Below, piece by piece: positions 8,395 to 16,346 of a DNA stretch of 64,000 nt (its first letter is position 1; the number at the start of each line of letters is the position of its first letter). Source of the stretch: Roseomonas sp. OT10 (lineage in GTDB: Bacteria; Pseudomonadota; Alphaproteobacteria; Acetobacterales; Acetobacteraceae); the NCBI RefSeq assembly GCF_020991085.1, contig NZ_CP087719.1, forward strand, positions 62,001-126,000, given 5' to 3'. The notes beneath the pieces were generated by a model. It searched no databases, was not told the DNA's origin, and saw nothing but the letters and a program-made list of their open reading frames with translations. The position numbers and the translations under genes were made by a program.

Positions 8395-8529
8395 AGCCAA
8401 GCGACCTCGAAGGAGCATGGCCAACGCGTGACCAGAAAACTTCCCTCGACCAGATGTCGCGGCGATCTGAAAGGAAGTTTGAGAGAATATGAGAAGAAAT
8501 GCTGCACCTCGTGACGGCGCATCCACGTC
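8395..8529. promoter_or_regulatory. intergenic region ahead of cas3
   Basis: This is 135 bp with lower GC than the flanks. AAACTTCC (8437-8444) and GGAAGTTT (8473-8480) form a perfect 8-bp inverted repeat with 28 nt between, which could be a regulator site or RNA hairpin controlling cas3. No clear -35/-10 pair stands out, and no good ribosome-binding site precedes ATG 8530. Confidence 0.35.
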
Positions 8530-11286
8530 ATGAACCTTTCATCGCTTTGGGGAAAAGCCCGGCCGCATCTCGACAATCAGGTCACCGCTCATCCGCTTGT
8601 GGCCCACGCCCTGGACGTCGCCGCCGTCGCGATGCTCCTCCCGGATGCGGATCGCCTGAATCTCGACAGGCGCTGCCTCGGCTTCTTCGTGTCCCTGCAT
8701 GACATCGGGAAGATCTCGCGCGCGTTCCAGGCGCAGGCGCCTGCCCATTGGCCCGCCTCCATTCTCGGTCCTGTCCCTGATGCCGTTCCGGGCTTTCCGC
8801 ACGACGTCATGGGATTGCACCTCCTTACCCACACCGTGCAGACGGAACTGGAGCCGGCCTTCCTGCCCGATGCGAAGGGGCGGCGGAGCTGGGTCAATCC
8901 CCTCCTGCAGGCCCTGGCGGGTCATCACGGCCGTCCGGCTGACGACGGCATCCCTAACGAGGCCGCACTCGGACCCTTGGCGACCGCCGCGGCGAAAGCC
9001 TTCGTCGCCGCCATGCGGGATGCCTTCCGGCCGCCGCCGCTTCCCTGCCCCGGCCGGGATCGTGCCGTGGAACGCCTGGGCTGGCAGCTCGCCGGGCTCG
9101 TCACCCTGGCGGACTGGATCGGCTCCCGGCAGGAATGGTTCCCCTATGTCGCGCCGGATGCGGTGGACGACCCGGCCGGCTACCTCCTGAACCGGGCGCT
9201 GCCGCAGGCGGCGCGGGCGATCGACGCGGCCGGGCTGGGCGCCGCCCCGGTGGCGCCCTTCGGCGGCGTGCGGCGGCTGTTCCCGGGCATCGACCGGCCC
9301 ACCCCCGTCCAGTCCTGGGCGGAGACGGTGGCGCTGCCCCCCGGCCCGGTCCTGGCGGTGATCGAGGACCTGACGGGCAGCGGCAAGACGGAGGCCGCCT
9401 TGACCCTGGCGCATCGGCTCCTGGCCGACAGGAGGGCCGACGGGCTGTTCCTCGCCCTGCCCACCATGGCGACGGCGGGGGCCATGTTCGGCCGGCTGGC
9501 CGGGGCCTACCATCGGCTGTTCGAGGCGTCGGCGCATCCTTCCCTGGCCCTGGCGCATGGCCGCGCCGATCTCGACCCGCGCTTCCGTGCCGCCATCGCC
9601 CGTGAAGGGGAAGCTGCGGCGCCGGACCGCGGCCGCTCCCCGGACGACCCCGCCGACGAGGCGGCCGAGGCGCATTGCGCCGCCTGGCTGGCCGATGACC
9701 GCCGCCGCGCCCTGCTGGCGCAGGTGGGGGTGGGAACGATCGACCAGGCGCTGCTGTCCGTGCTGCCCGTGCGCCACGCGGCGCTGCGGCAGCGCGGGCT
9801 GGCCGGCAAGGTGCTGATCGTGGACGAGGCGCATGCCTTCGACCCGTACATGAACCGCGAGCTGCAGACGTTGCTTTGCTTCCACGCGGCGCTGGGCGGC
9901 TCGGCGATCCTGCTGTCGGCCACGCTGCCGCAGGCCGTGCGACAGGGGCTGGCGGATGCCTTCCGCGAGGGGCTGGAGGCGCCGCGCGCCGCGCTCTCCG
10001 CCACCGCCTATCCGCTGGCGACGCTCGTGGGCGCGACGGGCATCGCCGAGACGCCCTGCGCCCCGCGCGAGGGCCTGCCGCGCCGCGTCGCCGTGACCCA
10101 CCTGCCGGACGAGGCTGCGGCGGTCGCGCGGATCGTGGAAGCCGCGTCGGCCGGCGCCGCCGTGGCCTGGGTGCGCAACACGGTGGACGAGGCGATCGCG
10201 GCCGCGGCCGCGCTGCGCGCGCAGGGCCTCGATCCGATGCTGTTCCACGCCCGCTTCGCCATGGTGGACCGCCTGCGGGTCGAGGCGGAGGTGCTGCGCC
10301 GCTTCGGCCGCGACGGCGACCCGGCCGAGCGGCCCGGCGTGCTGGTGGCGACCCAGGTGGTGGAGCAGTCGCTAGACCTCGACTTCGACCTGCTGGCGAC
10401 GGACCTCGCGCCGATGGACCTGCTGATCCAGCGCGCCGGGCGGCTCTGGCGGCATGCGTGGCGCGGCCCGCGGCCGGTGCCGGGACCGGAGCTGCTGGTG
10501 GTCTCGCCCGAGCCGGCGGCGGACCCGCCCGTGGGCTGGCTGCGCGATGCCCTGCCGGGCACGGCGGCAGTGTACCGCGATCCTGCGCTGCTGTGGCGCA
10601 CGGCGCGGGAGGTGTTCAGGCGCGGCGCGATCGCGACGCCCGAGGACATGCGGCCGCTGATCGAGGCGGCGTATGACCGCGACGCCCCCGGCGCCGTGCC
10701 GCCCGCCCTGGCCCGCGCGGCGCAGGAGGCGGAGGGGAAGGCGCATTCCGCGACCGGGCTGGCCGCGCAGAACGTCCTGGACGTGTGGAAGGGCTACAAG
10801 CGCGAACACGGCGCCTGGGACCCCGACACGAACACGCCGACGCGGCTGGAGGAGCGGGAGACGGTGACGCTGCGGCTCGCGGTGGTGCGGGACGGAAAGG
10901 TGCTGCCCTATGCCGAGGACGCGGACGTGCGGCGGGCCTGGGCGCTGTCGGAGGTGAGCGTCGTGCGAAGCCGCGTCGCGGCCTGCCCGGTGCCGGCGGG
11001 TCTGGGGGCGGCGGCCGAGGAGGCAAGGAAGGGGTGGGGGCGGTGGGAGCGGGAATCGCCGCGGCACCTGCTGGCAGTGGTGGGAGAAGTGCCGAGTATC
11101 CTCCGTACAGGCAACCTCGGGTCGGAAGGCCTAGGTGACGAGGACTGCTTATATTACACAGGGCAGGAGGGTGTATCGTTCAAGCCCAATCCCCGCGCTC
11201 GCGGGGATGATCCGGTGTGTGGGCGGGCAGAGGTGTTCGTTTGCATACAGCAATGTTCCCCGCGCTCGCGGGGATGGCCTCGCTAA
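8530..11286 (+). CDS. cas3: Cas3 nuclease-helicase (type I-E)
   Basis: A 918-residue fusion of an HD nuclease and a DExD/H helicase, recruited by Cascade to degrade target DNA. HD-domain ligands are visible: SLHDIGK (H57-D58), the GHH at 131-133 and TLADWIGS (D195). The helicase follows: Walker A LTGSGKTE (about 281-288), LIVDEAH (about 429-435), ILLSATLP (about 459-466) and QVVEQSLDLDFD. The length fits the family. The odd part is the end: after a plausible native C-terminus (LYYTGQEGVSF), the last ~33 codons are translated from two degenerate CRISPR repeats and their pseudo-spacer, giving PNPRARGDDP and SPRSRGWPR. It is separated from cas8e by 314 bp and is probably transcribed apart from it. 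Confidence 0.95.
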   Translation: MNLSSLWGKARPHLDNQVTAHPLVAHALDVAAVAMLLPDADRLNLDRRCLGFFVSLHDIGKISRAFQAQAPAHWPASILGPVPDAVPGFPHDVMGLHLLTHTVQTELEPAFLPDAKGRRSWVNPLLQALAGHHGRPADDGIPNEAALGPLATAAAKAFVAAMRDAFRPPPLPCPGRDRAVERLGWQLAGLVTLADWIGSRQEWFPYVAPDAVDDPAGYLLNRALPQAARAIDAAGLGAAPVAPFGGVRRLFPGIDRPTPVQSWAETVALPPGPVLAVIEDLTGSGKTEAALTLAHRLLADRRADGLFLALPTMATAGAMFGRLAGAYHRLFEASAHPSLALAHGRADLDPRFRAAIAREGEAAAPDRGRSPDDPADEAAEAHCAAWLADDRRRALLAQVGVGTIDQALLSVLPVRHAALRQRGLAGKVLIVDEAHAFDPYMNRELQTLLCFHAALGGSAILLSATLPQAVRQGLADAFREGLEAPRAALSATAYPLATLVGATGIAETPCAPREGLPRRVAVTHLPDEAAAVARIVEAASAGAAVAWVRNTVDEAIAAAAALRAQGLDPMLFHARFAMVDRLRVEAEVLRRFGRDGDPAERPGVLVATQVVEQSLDLDFDLLATDLAPMDLLIQRAGRLWRHAWRGPRPVPGPELLVVSPEPAADPPVGWLRDALPGTAAVYRDPALLWRTAREVFRRGAIATPEDMRPLIEAAYDRDAPGAVPPALARAAQEAEGKAHSATGLAAQNVLDVWKGYKREHGAWDPDTNTPTRLEERETVTLRLAVVRDGKVLPYAEDADVRRAWALSEVSVVRSRVAACPVPAGLGAAAEEARKGWGRWERESPRHLLAVVGEVPSILRTGNLGSEGLGDEDCLYYTGQEGVSFKPNPRARGDDPVCGRAEVFVCIQQCSPRSRGWPR
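11150..11155 (+). promoter_or_regulatory. candidate -10 box for the pseudo-CRISPR RNA
   Basis: TATATT stands in a short AT-rich island (GCTTATATTACACA) inside the GC-rich cas3 3' end. A start about 7 nt downstream would put a leader of some 24 nt before the first degenerate repeat at 11186. No good -35 box is visible at 16-18 bp, so the evidence is weak. Confidence 0.3.
11186..11281 (+). ncRNA. degenerate two-repeat CRISPR, CreA/CreR-like guide RNA
   Basis: Two degraded copies of the array repeat lie in the array orientation. The first (11186-11214) keeps the stem and the handle end GATGATCCG (24 of the last 25 bases). The second (11253-11281) keeps TGTTCCCCGCG...GGGGATG but has lost the AACCG end. 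They are 67 nt apart (array period 61), flanking a 38-nt pseudo-spacer that begins GTGTGTGGGCGGGCAGAGG. Cas6e could process the RNA into a crRNA-like guide. In known CreA antitoxins and CreR regulators, such guides carry partial matches to a nearby promoter, and one is present here at 11349. The alternative is a dead remnant of a second array. Confidence 0.7.
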
Positions 11287-11345
11287 CTTTCCAGTTCATG
11301 CTTCGAATGAAAGCATCAGTTCGACGACCGTCAATACCATATCTC

Positions 11346-11380
11346 AAGGTGTGAGGGTTAGCAGAAAGTGTTAGTTCGTT
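11346..11380 (+). promoter_or_regulatory. Cascade target site (PAM plus partial protospacer)
   Basis: AAG at 11346-11348 is the canonical type I-E PAM. The following bases GTGTGAGGGTTAGCAGA match the pseudo-spacer of the degenerate CRISPR at positions 1-5, 7-9 and 13-17. Position 6, which is flipped out in type I-E and not read, is one of the mismatches. Beyond position 17 the match is lost, so binding without cleavage is expected. The site lies in the AT-rich stretch (about 11340-11405) where the promoter for the mini-ORF and cas8e should be. The match is seen; repression is inferred. Confidence 0.65.
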
Positions 11381-11441
11381 TTCATTAAAAGTTCTACCTA
11401 AAAAGACTTGACGAGCGATCGCAGGTGCGCCAGCGTCACAG

Positions 11442-11473
11442 GCGACCGACGGGGAGGCACCCCCATCGGTCGC
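11442..11473 (+). promoter_or_regulatory. stem-loop in the cas8e leader
   Basis: GCGACCGACGGGG (11442-11454) pairs with CCCCATCGGTCGC (11461-11473), with one mismatch and a 6-nt loop (AGGCAC). It sits 30 bp ahead of the AGGAGG of the mini-ORF at 11514. It may stabilise the leader RNA or form part of a regulatory fold. Confidence 0.45.
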
Positions 11474-11502
11474 ACTTGTGTCTTGTAAACGCTGGCAAAG
11501 TT

Positions 11503-11590
11503 AGGAGGAGCTGATGTGGCAAACACGCCCCAGAAGAGTCGTTTCGGGCTAAGCCCGTTTACGGCCCTGGAGTGCAAACTCACTCCAGGG
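11503..11590 (+). ncRNA. CreT-like mini-ORF RNA with tandem AGA codons
   Basis: A perfect AGGAGG (11503-11508) lies 5 bp before ATG 11514. The ORF is 12 codons (MWQTRPRRVVSG) and ends TAA at 11550-11552. Codons 7-8 are AGA-AGA (11532-11537), rare arginine codons in a genome that uses CGC/CGG. A short stem (CGGGC/GCCCG, 11545-11557) encloses the stop, and a perfect 10-bp hairpin (11565-11574 with 11581-11590) follows, 10 bp before cas8e. Known CreT toxins are tiny RNAs with a strong Shine-Dalgarno, a start codon, rare codons (AGA) and a stem-loop, which stall ribosomes and sequester a rare tRNA. Alternatively it is a leader-peptide attenuator for the cas operon. Confidence 0.55.
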
Positions 11591-11600
11591 CAACTAAGCC

Positions 11601-13241
11601 ATGAGAGCCCCGATGTTGTCGAGGGTCGAAAATTTGCCGTTCAATCTCGTTGCCGCCCCGTGGCTACCTGTTCTCCGCCATAGCGGAACCCGCAACACCA
11701 TCCGCCCCGCGCAGCTCACCGACCGCATCGACGACGATCCCATCGTCGCACTCGACTGGCCGCGCGCCGACTTCCGGGTTGCCGGGCTGGAATTCCTGAT
11801 CGGCCTGCTCTCCACCACCCTGCCGCCCGCCGAGCACAATGACTGGCTGGACGGCTGGGACACGCCGCCCCTGCCCGAGGCGCTGGACGCCGCCTTCGCG
11901 CCGATCGCCCATGCCTTCGACCTCGACGGCCCCGGCCCGCGCTTCCTGCAGGACCGCGAAGACCTCGTCTCCGACTCCGAACCCGTCGAGCGGCTGCTGA
12001 TCGAGAGTCCCGGCGGCAGCACGAACAGCAAGAACACCGACCTGCTGGTGCGCCGCAACCGCTTCTCGGCCCTCGGCCGCCCGGCGGCGGCGATGGCGCT
12101 CTACACCTTCCAGTCCTGGGCACCGGCGGGCGGCGCCGGCAACCGCACGGGGCTGCGCGGCGGCGGCCCGATGGTGACGCTGGTGGCGCCGGGCAAGGCG
12201 GAGACGCTGTGGCACCTGCTCTGGGCCAATGTCCTGGTGGGCGAGGCGCCGGCGCCCGAGGAGCTGCCGCGCGTCTTCCCGTGGCTGGCACCGACCCTCA
12301 CCTCCGAGGGCGCGACGGTGGTGGTGCCGGAGGTGAATGCCCATCCGCTGCAATGCTGGTGGGGCATGCCGCGCCGCATCCGCCTGGACTTCGCCGAAGC
12401 CGGAGCGCCGACGCCCTGCGACCTGACCGGCGTTCCCGACACGCTGCGCGTCACCGGATGGCGGCAGCGGCCGCGCGGGGCGAACTACGCCGCCTGGGGC
12501 GGACGCCACCCGCTGACGCCGTGCTACCGGCTCAAGCCCGGCAGCGAGGTGCTGCCCCTGCACCCACAGCCCGGCGGTGTCGGCTATCGCCACTGGCTCG
12601 GCTTGGTGACGGAGGGCGATGGCGGGCTGCGGAGCCCGGCCCCTGTCGTCGCCGCGTGGCGGCGCATCGACCGGCGTGCCTATGACGTGGGCCCGCGCAC
12701 CCGCCTGCTCGCGGCCGGCTACGACATGGACAACATGAAGGCCCGCGGCTTCGTGGAAAGCGAGATGCCGCTGCCTGGCGCCGCCGAGCCGGAGGCGCAG
12801 GACGCTCTCGCCCGCGCCCTGGTGCGGTCGGCCGACGCGGTGGCGGGGCTGTTGCGGAACGCGGTGCGCCAGGCGCTGTTCTCCGCCGGCACCACGGTGA
12901 AGCTCGATGCCGAGCTGCTGGCCAGCCAGCGGGAGCGGCTGTGGGAACGCACGGAGGCCGCCTTCTTCGACGCCTTGCTGCGCCAGGGCGAGGAGGCGGA
13001 GCAGGAGGCGATGGCCAAGTGGCTGCGCCTGCTGCGCAGCACGGCGCTGAGCCTGTTCGACGAGGCGGCGCCGCTGCGCCCCGAAACCAGCATGGCCACG
13101 GCCGCCCCACGCATCGCCGCCGCGCGCCGGCGCTTGCTCTTCGCCCTGACAGGCCATGGCAAGGATGGCGTCGCGTTGTTCGGAACCCTCGGCCTGCCCC
13201 TGCCGGTGCCGGCCGCCCAGAGGAAGGGGAAAGCTGCGTGA
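11601..13241 (+). CDS. cas8e: Cas8e (Cse1/CasA), Cascade large subunit
   Basis: A 546-residue type I-E large subunit, which recognises the PAM and recruits Cas3. The family N-terminus is clear (NLPFNLVAAPWLPVLRHSGT, then RPAQLTDRIDDDPIVALDWPRADF). The C-terminal four-helix part is Ala/Leu-rich (LLASQRERLWERTEAAFFD). ATG 11601 is taken as start; ATG 11616 is possible, and neither has a strong ribosome-binding site, although a hairpin ends 10 bp upstream. Its stop overlaps the cse2 start (GTGA). It is the first gene of the tightly packed Cascade-cas1-cas2 operon. Confidence 0.93.
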   Translation: MRAPMLSRVENLPFNLVAAPWLPVLRHSGTRNTIRPAQLTDRIDDDPIVALDWPRADFRVAGLEFLIGLLSTTLPPAEHNDWLDGWDTPPLPEALDAAFAPIAHAFDLDGPGPRFLQDREDLVSDSEPVERLLIESPGGSTNSKNTDLLVRRNRFSALGRPAAAMALYTFQSWAPAGGAGNRTGLRGGGPMVTLVAPGKAETLWHLLWANVLVGEAPAPEELPRVFPWLAPTLTSEGATVVVPEVNAHPLQCWWGMPRRIRLDFAEAGAPTPCDLTGVPDTLRVTGWRQRPRGANYAAWGGRHPLTPCYRLKPGSEVLPLHPQPGGVGYRHWLGLVTEGDGGLRSPAPVVAAWRRIDRRAYDVGPRTRLLAAGYDMDNMKARGFVESEMPLPGAAEPEAQDALARALVRSADAVAGLLRNAVRQALFSAGTTVKLDAELLASQRERLWERTEAAFFDALLRQGEEAEQEAMAKWLRLLRSTALSLFDEAAPLRPETSMATAAPRIAAARRRLLFALTGHGKDGVALFGTLGLPLPVPAAQRKGKAA

Positions 13242-13801
13242 CGCGCGACGAGAGGATCCTCGCCACCGTCGCCTGGTGGCGTCAGCTGCAGCCGGACCCG
13301 CCGCATCGCGCGGGCGACCGCGGCGCCCTGGCCCGACTGCGCCGCTGCGCCAGCGTGGCGGAGGCGATGAACGAGCCCGCCACCATCGACCTCGCACGCC
13401 GTTGCGGCGTCCGCCACCCCGACGCGCTGGTGGAGGTGGCCCTGGCCGCCGCCGTGCTGGCGCATCTGCGGGAGGACCGGCAGGGCATGACGGTGGCGCG
13501 GCAGGTCGGCCCGCAGAACGGGCCGGAGGCGCTGGACACCGCGCTGATGAAGCCGCTGCGCTTCCAGCGGATGATGACGGCCGTCACGCCGGACGAGCGG
13601 CTGGCCGCGATGCGCCGCCTCGTCGCGCTGGCCGGCGGCGCGCTGAACCTGCGCGATCTGGCCGGGGCGCTGCTCTACTGGACGGAGGAGCGCCGCCGCC
13701 ACTGGACCTACGACTACTGGGGCGTCGGCCAGCCGGCCAACCCCCGCCCCTCCCCGAACGCGCCCTCCCCGACCGCGCCCGACAAGGACGACGCCGCATG
13801 A
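13238..13801 (+). CDS. cse2: Cse2 (CasB), Cascade small subunit
   Basis: A 187-residue protein starts at GTG 13238, overlapping the cas8e stop. Cse2 forms a dimer along the Cascade belly and holds the displaced DNA strand. The basic helical pattern is typical: WWRQLQ, GALARLRRC, HPDALVEVALAAAVLAHL, RFQRMMTA, then LAGALLYW near the C-terminus. The length is usual (about 160-200). The end overlaps the cas7 start by ATGA. The Pro-rich tail (about residues 165-187) is longer than in E. coli. Confidence 0.88.
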   Translation: MTRDERILATVAWWRQLQPDPPHRAGDRGALARLRRCASVAEAMNEPATIDLARRCGVRHPDALVEVALAAAVLAHLREDRQGMTVARQVGPQNGPEALDTALMKPLRFQRMMTAVTPDERLAAMRRLVALAGGALNLRDLAGALLYWTEERRRHWTYDYWGVGQPANPRPSPNAPSPTAPDKDDAA

Positions 13802-14877
13802 GCCGCTTCCTGCAGCTCCACCTCCTCACCTTCTTCCCGCCCGCCAACCTCAACCGCGACGACACCGGCCGCCCCAAGACCGCCGTGGTGGGCGGCGCCA
13901 CCCGGCTGCGCCTGTCCTCCCAGGCGCTCAAGCGCGCCTGGCGCACCTCCGAGGTCTTCGCGGCGGCGCTGGCGGACCATATGGGCCAGCGGACCCAGCG
14001 CCTGGGCGAGGATGTGCTGGCGCATCTCAAGGCGGGCGGCATGGCGGAAGACAAGGCGCTGGCCGTCGCCCGCGCCATCGCGGACGTCTTCGGCAAGGTC
14101 AAGGACGCCAAGGACAAGAACCCCGCGCGGATCGAGCAGCTCGCCTTCGTCGCGCCGGAGGAGCGTGCGGCGGCACTGGCGCTGGCCGACCGCGCTCTCG
14201 CCGGGGAGAAGGTGGGCGAGGCCGAGGTCAAGGCCGCCGGCCTGCTGCGCCGCACCGACACCGCGGCCGACATCGCGCTCTTCGGCCGCATGCTGGCCGA
14301 AACCCCCGACTACAACCGCGAGGCGGCGGCGCAGGTGGCGCACGCGATCACCACCCACCGTGTCGCGGTGGAGGACGACTACTACACCGCCGTGGACGAC
14401 CTGAAGCGCCCCAGCGAGGATGCGGGCGCGGGCTTCCTGGGCGAGGCCGCCTTCGGCTCGGGCGTGTTCTACCTCTACCTCTGCGTGGACACCGCGCTGC
14501 TGGCGCGCAACCTCGGCGGCGACGCGGCGCTGGCCGCCACCGCCCTGGGCGCCCTGGCCGAGGCGGCGGCGACCGTGGCGCCGCGCGGCAAGCAGAACTC
14601 CTTCGCCGCGCATGGCCGCGCCGGCTACGTGCTCGCCGAGCGCGGCGACGGCCAGCCGCGCACCCTCGCCGGCGCCTTCGCCGCCCCGGTCGAGCCGGAG
14701 GAGGGGCGCGGCCCCGGCGGATCGGGGAGCGACGTCATGGCCGCCTCGATCGGCCGGCTGCGCGCCTTCCGTGCCGCGCTCGACAAGGCCTATGGCAGCG
14801 CCGCCGAAGCCTCGGCCGAGATGGTGGTGGGCGGCGAGGGGACGCTCGCCGAGATCGTCGCCTTCGCGCGCGGCTGA
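13798..14877 (+). CDS. cas7: Cas7e (Cse4/CasC), Cascade backbone
   Basis: A 359-residue RAMP protein; six copies coat the crRNA guide and cause the flipped-out base every sixth position. Typical features are MSRFLQLHLLTFFPPANLNRD at the start with the RPKTAVVGGATRLRLSSQALK stretch, EDDYYTAVDDL, and the PRGKQNSFAAHG segment near residue 261. ATG 13798 overlaps the cse2 stop. The length is normal. Confidence 0.95.
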   Translation: MSRFLQLHLLTFFPPANLNRDDTGRPKTAVVGGATRLRLSSQALKRAWRTSEVFAAALADHMGQRTQRLGEDVLAHLKAGGMAEDKALAVARAIADVFGKVKDAKDKNPARIEQLAFVAPEERAAALALADRALAGEKVGEAEVKAAGLLRRTDTAADIALFGRMLAETPDYNREAAAQVAHAITTHRVAVEDDYYTAVDDLKRPSEDAGAGFLGEAAFGSGVFYLYLCVDTALLARNLGGDAALAATALGALAEAAATVAPRGKQNSFAAHGRAGYVLAERGDGQPRTLAGAFAAPVEPEEGRGPGGSGSDVMAASIGRLRAFRAALDKAYGSAAEASAEMVVGGEGTLAEIVAFARG

Positions 14878-14881
14878 GCCG

Positions 14882-15649
14882 GTGCCCGCCTACCTCACCT
14901 TCGCCCTCGTCGCGCCGCTGGCCTCCTTCGGCGGCATCGCGGTGGGGGAGCGGCGCGGCGGCTGGGACCGTCCGGCGCGCTCGGCCGTGCTCGGCCTGCT
15001 CGGGGCCTGCCTGGGCGTGGAGCGGGAGGACGATGCGGCCCAGGCGGCGCTGGCGGCGGATTACGGCCTCGCGCTGCTCTGCCACGCGCCCGGCCGGCTG
15101 CTGCCGGACTACCACACGGCCCAGATGCCGCCCGCGCTGCGCAACCGGCGCTTCGCGACCCGGGCGGAGGAGCTGGCCGCGCCGGGGCTGAACACCGTGC
15201 TCTCGCGCCGGGACTACCGCAGCGGCGCCTGGCACCTCGGCGCCCTCTGGGCCCGGGGAGAGGCGCCGCGCTGGTCCCTGGAGCAGTTGCGGGACGCCAT
15301 GGCCCGGCCGACCTTCGTGCCCTATCTCGGCCGCAAATCCTGCCCGCTGGGCCTGCCCCTCGCCCCGGAGATCGCGACGGCGGACGACCCGACCGCCGCC
15401 CTGGAGCGTCGCCGCGCGGAGGGACCGGAGGCGCGCCTGCTTCTGCCCCGGGCGGGCCGGCGCGAGACCCCGCTGCGCGACCTGTTGGCGGACCAGCCCG
15501 CCGATCCGCTCATCGTGCTCGACGCGGCCGATGCGGGCGCCGATCCGCGCCTGCTGCGGGTGGAGATGCGGCGGGACCAGCCGCGCTCCCGCCGCCGCTG
15601 GCAGTTCGACCTGCGGCCGGAGGCCGTGCTGCGCGGGACGGCATCGTGA
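14882..15649 (+). CDS. cas5: Cas5e (CasD), crRNA 5'-handle binder
   Basis: A 255-residue RAMP subunit that grips the 5' handle of the crRNA. GTG 14882 lies 4 bp after the cas7 stop. The Cas5e signature is seen: FALVAPLASFGG, the Arg-rich RPARSAVLGLLGACLG, LLPDYHTAQ, LSRRDYRSGAW, and YLGRKSCPLGLPL around residue 145-160. The stop overlaps the cas6e start (GTGA). Confidence 0.93.
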   Translation: MPAYLTFALVAPLASFGGIAVGERRGGWDRPARSAVLGLLGACLGVEREDDAAQAALAADYGLALLCHAPGRLLPDYHTAQMPPALRNRRFATRAEELAAPGLNTVLSRRDYRSGAWHLGALWARGEAPRWSLEQLRDAMARPTFVPYLGRKSCPLGLPLAPEIATADDPTAALERRRAEGPEARLLLPRAGRRETPLRDLLADQPADPLIVLDAADAGADPRLLRVEMRRDQPRSRRRWQFDLRPEAVLRGTAS

Positions 15650-16346
15650 GCGGACCCTCGGGAGAGCTCTGGCTGTCGCGCATCCGGCTGCGGCGGGAGG
15701 CGCCGGTGGCGGCGCTGGCGCGGCTGCTGGTGCCGGAGGGCGAAGGTGCGCGCACCGCGGCGGGACACCACCTGATCTGGTCCGTCTTCTCCGACGGGCC
15801 GGAACGCCGCCGCGACTTCCTGTGGCGGGAGGAGGCGCCGGGCCGCTTCCTCGCCCTCTCCGCCCGTCGGCCGGAGGACGCCACCGGCCTGTTCACGGTG
15901 GAGAGCCGCCCCTTCGAGCCGGCCCTCGCGCCCGGCGACCGGCTGGGCTTCGCGCTGCGGGCCAACCCCGTGGTGTCCCGCACCGCCGGGCCGGGACGGC
16001 GCGGCCAGCGGCACGACGTGGTGATGGATGCGCTACGCCATGTGCCGCCCGGGCCGGAACGGGCCGAGGCGCGGCCGGCGACCATCCTCTCGGCCGGGCG
16101 CGCCTGGCTGGCGGGACAGGGCGAGCGCCACGGCTTCCGCCCGGACGGCACGGTGGCGGTGGACGGCTATGAGCGCCGGCCGGTGCCGCGGGAGGGGGGC
16201 GGCACGGCGGTCCTCGGGGTGCTGGAGTTCGAGGGCGTGCTGACGGTGGAGGACCCGGCCCGCTTCCTCGCCGCGCTGGCCGCGGGCTTCGGCAAGGCGC
16301 GCGCCTTCGGTCTGGGCCTGATGCTGATCCGCCGCGACAGGCGCTG

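Noticed and set aside
11398-11583. A 61-codon minus-strand frame in the cas8e leader
   Set aside because: No ribosome-binding site and no protein-like sequence; it lies over the hairpins and the mini-ORF, which explain the region better.
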